NCBI GenBank assembly: GCA_903844635.1
Contig: CAIMUF010000062.1
Coordinates: 1 to 53,267 of the forward strand
DNA: 53,267 nt
Reading direction: 5' to 3'
Source of the DNA: an uncultured Sulfuricurvum sp.
Lineage (GTDB): Bacteria > Campylobacterota > Campylobacteria > Campylobacterales > Sulfurimonadaceae
The position numbers were made by a program, and so were the translations under genes. This document shows positions 51,195-53,267 of the stretch, one piece after another. The notes beneath the pieces were generated by a model that was not told the DNA's origin, did not search any database, and saw nothing but the letters and a program-made list of their open reading frames with translations. Position 1 is the first letter of the stretch. Every line of letters starts with the position of its first letter.

Positions 51195-53020
51195 ATGAAA
51201 TACTCCTCCGTGTTACTAAAAATATACAAGAACGTTCACGTATCAGCAGAGAACATTATCTCCAACGAATCAACGAAGCAAAAACACATGGTGTAAACCG
51301 ACAAAAACTCGGATGCAGTAATCTCGCTCACGCGATGGCACCTATGGATACGCACGATAAAGCATCGTTAAGTGCTCTGCAAAATCAGAATATCGCCATT
51401 GTCACGGCGTATAACGATATGCTCTCCGCCCATGAACCCTATAAACTCTATCCTGCCCTCATCAAACGAACCCTCAGCGATATGGGTGCTACGTGTCAGG
51501 TTGCCGGAGGAGTCCCAGCCATGTGTGATGGAGTGACTCAATCGCAAAGCGGAATGGAACTGAGTCTCTTTAGCCGTGACAACATCGCCATGGGAACCGC
51601 CATCGCTCTCTCGCACAATGTCTATGACGGGGCTGTCTATCTGGGCGTATGCGATAAAATCGTTCCGGGTCTTGTCATCGGAGCGTTAGCATTTGGTCAT
51701 TTGCCCGGACTCTTTATCCCGGCAGGTCCCATGCCATCAGGAATCAGCAATGCCGAAAAAGGGAAAATCCGACAAGAGTATGCCAAAGGAAACGTCACCG
51801 AAGTCGAGCTTTTAAAAGCTGAAGCTGCTTCCTATCACAGCAGTGGAACGTGCACGTTTTACGGTACCGCCAACTCCAATCAAATGCTCTTAGAGATGAT
51901 GGGTCTGCAGCTTCCCAACAGTTCGTTTGTCAATACGAATACCCCGTTGCGAGAAGCACTCACCATCCAAGCATCTCAAACCATTTTCGGACTCACCGAA
52001 ACTTCAGGTAACTATCTCCCCATAGCGGACATCATCGATGAACGCAGTTTCGTCAATGCGATCGTAGGACTCATGGCAACCGGCGGATCGACCAATCATA
52101 CGATCCACCTCATCGCCATGGCACGCGCGGCAGGGATACTTCTGACATGGGATGATTTTGATGCTCTGTCGAAAATCACACCGCTTTTGTGCCGTATGTA
52201 TCCTAACGGAAGTGCCGATGTCAACGCATTTCGAGATGCAGGAGGAATGTCGGTCGTCATCCATCAGCTTCTAAATGTAGGGTTGGCGCATAACGATGTC
52301 CAAACCATCATGGGTAAAGGGCTTGATCGCTACGTGGTTGAACCCGTCTTGCGCGATAATAAATTTTGTTATGAATCCGGAGCTAAGATCTCTCGTGACA
52401 CTTCGGTCATTTCGAGCGTAGAAACACCCTTCAGCCACGAGGGAGGACTTAAACTGCTTCGCGGAAATATCGGTCGAAGTATCATCAAAACCTCCGCTCT
52501 CAAAGATCCTGATACCATCATAGAAGCCGAAGCCCTCATATTTGATTCTCAAGAAGCCTTGCAAAGTGCCTTTAAACGAGGCGAGTTGGAGAGAGACTTT
52601 ATCGCGGTCGTCCGATTTCAAGGTCCACGCGCCAACGGTATGCCTGAGCTTCATGGGCTTATGCCTCCGCTTGGTGTACTTCAAGAGCGAGGATTCAATG
52701 TCGCTATCGTCACAGACGGACGAATGTCGGGTGCATCCGGAAAAGTTCCCTCAGCAATTCATATTTCCCCTGAAGCCGCTGATGGAGGAATATTGGCAAA
52801 ACTCCAAAACGGTGATAGAATCCGATTTGATGTCAAAGCCGGGGAAGTCACCGTATTGGTAGAGGATGCGATATTATCCGCACGTGCGATTTATACCCCA
52901 GATTTGAGCCACAACCGATACGGTTTTGGACGAGAGCTCTTTGCCTCGATCCGAGCCAGTGTCTCAAGCGCTGAAGAGGGTGCAAGTATTTTTGATATTA
53001 CAGGTAAGGAACGCGCATGA
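51191..53020 (+). CDS. edd: Phosphogluconate dehydratase
   Basis: A 609-residue [4Fe-4S] dehydratase that turns 6-phosphogluconate into 2-keto-3-deoxy-6-phosphogluconate (KDPG), the first committed Entner-Doudoroff step. Landmarks are IVTAYNDMLSAHEPYK, VPAMCDGVTQSQSGMELSLFSRD with a cluster Cys, GTCTFYGTANSNQMLLEMMGL with another cluster Cys, TGGSTNHTIHL, and the C-terminal TDGRMSGASGKVPSAIH. The length is standard. It overlaps the following aldolase gene by four bases (ATGA). Confidence 0.97.
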   Translation: MNEILLRVTKNIQERSRISREHYLQRINEAKTHGVNRQKLGCSNLAHAMAPMDTHDKASLSALQNQNIAIVTAYNDMLSAHEPYKLYPALIKRTLSDMGATCQVAGGVPAMCDGVTQSQSGMELSLFSRDNIAMGTAIALSHNVYDGAVYLGVCDKIVPGLVIGALAFGHLPGLFIPAGPMPSGISNAEKGKIRQEYAKGNVTEVELLKAEAASYHSSGTCTFYGTANSNQMLLEMMGLQLPNSSFVNTNTPLREALTIQASQTIFGLTETSGNYLPIADIIDERSFVNAIVGLMATGGSTNHTIHLIAMARAAGILLTWDDFDALSKITPLLCRMYPNGSADVNAFRDAGGMSVVIHQLLNVGLAHNDVQTIMGKGLDRYVVEPVLRDNKFCYESGAKISRDTSVISSVETPFSHEGGLKLLRGNIGRSIIKTSALKDPDTIIEAEALIFDSQEALQSAFKRGELERDFIAVVRFQGPRANGMPELHGLMPPLGVLQERGFNVAIVTDGRMSGASGKVPSAIHISPEAADGGILAKLQNGDRIRFDVKAGEVTVLVEDAILSARAIYTPDLSHNRYGFGRELFASIRASVSSAEEGASIFDITGKERA

Positions 53021-53267
53021 ACGCTTATGATGTTATGAAACGATCTCCCATTGTCCCCGTTATCGCGATTGAGGATGCTGAGAATGCCTTACCGCTTGCC
53101 CAAGCATTACTTGCAGGGGGAATCGATCTTATGGAAATCACGCTACGAACTCCTGCCGGAATCAAAGCAATCGAGATCATTGCCAAAAACTTACCTCAAA
53201 TGGCGGTAGGTGCAGGAACCGTCCTCAATGCGGATGATTTCAAAAGAGCAGTCGATCACGGTGCGCA
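53017..53267 (+). CDS. eda: KDPG aldolase, N-terminal part (runs off the window)
   Basis: The first 83 codons of 2-keto-3-deoxy-6-phosphogluconate aldolase, which splits KDPG into pyruvate and glyceraldehyde-3-P. The N-terminal sequence contains PIVPVIAIEDAENALPLAQA, GGIDLMEITLRTPAG with the conserved Glu and Arg, and VGAGTVLNADDFKRAVDHGA. The Schiff-base Lys lies past the window end. It overlaps the edd stop by four bases and completes the zwf-pgl-edd-eda order. Confidence 0.93.
   Translation, partial: MNAYDVMKRSPIVPVIAIEDAENALPLAQALLAGGIDLMEITLRTPAGIKAIEIIAKNLPQMAVGAGTVLNADDFKRAVDHGA

Noticed and set aside
1-53267. tRNA, rRNA, tmRNA, CRISPR array, prophage or defence island
   Set aside because: None was recognised on reading the window; almost all of it is explained by metabolic and signalling genes. 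A dedicated tRNA/ncRNA scan was not possible.

Overview
The window looks like chromosomal DNA from a free-living, motile member of the Campylobacterota (Epsilonproteobacteria), most like the Sulfuricurvum/Sulfurimonas group. This is inferred from gene content: an FtsY-RadA pair, a stand-alone FlhB-tail protein, CheV, many PAS/GGDEF/EAL/MCP proteins, a PycB/OadA-type biotin enzyme, RNase Y and GH57-type glycogen genes. The DNA is AT-rich. By eye, the carbohydrate region after about 35 kb is somewhat richer in GC than the rest. There is no rRNA, tRNA, CRISPR array or prophage in view.

Layout. 1-120: right end of an IS30-like element. 149-8636: housekeeping genes (rny, 5-formyl-THF cyclo-ligase, a TlpA-like lipoprotein, ftsY, radA, beta-carbonic anhydrase, an MlaE-type permease, fliL, acpS, a PhnA-like protein). 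8637-9033: non-coding leader with two copies of a palindromic element, followed by an HD-GYP gene. 10066-14696 (minus): five-gene operon running molybdopterin oxidoreductase, argD, MidA-like methyltransferase, ankyrin protein, thiS. 14822-19051: cheV, the biotin carboxyltransferase subunit with an unusual His-rich partner, ppa and a small membrane protein. 19312-23819: a lytic-transglycosylase-like protein, a REC-PAS-histidine kinase, FliK-like and FlhB-tail proteins, a YcgN-type protein and a CheY-like protein that may be frameshifted. 23799-33511 (minus): a signalling block with a diguanylate cyclase, an MCP whose frame is broken by a 7-bp tandem repeat, a PAS protein, a REC-PAS-PAS-GGDEF-EAL protein, and a histidine kinase with its response regulator.

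33571-48816 (minus) is a nine-gene, almost gapless glycogen/alpha-glucan operon: nucleotidyltransferase/phosphohexomutase fusion, two GH57 enzymes, GalT-like protein, two glycogen synthases, branching enzyme, Pgi and a short glucan phosphorylase. Divergently, 49058-53267 (plus) carries the Entner-Doudoroff set zwf-pgl-edd-eda, with eda cut by the window edge. Together these would store hexose as glycogen, release it as glucose phosphates, and route glucose-6-P to pyruvate and glyceraldehyde-3-P.

The points most worth a second look are: (1) the MCP frame set by three GGTATTT units, where two units would restore one clean 481-residue protein; (2) a soluble protein with three copies of an OadG-tail-like HHH motif encoded just upstream of the biotin enzyme; (3) the glycogen operon, which lacks a recognisable stand-alone glgC, has a phosphohexomutase domain without its catalytic motifs, and has a phosphorylase-family protein with Thr in place of the PLP-binding Lys; and (4) short palindromic intergenic repeats and a repeated operator-like element.
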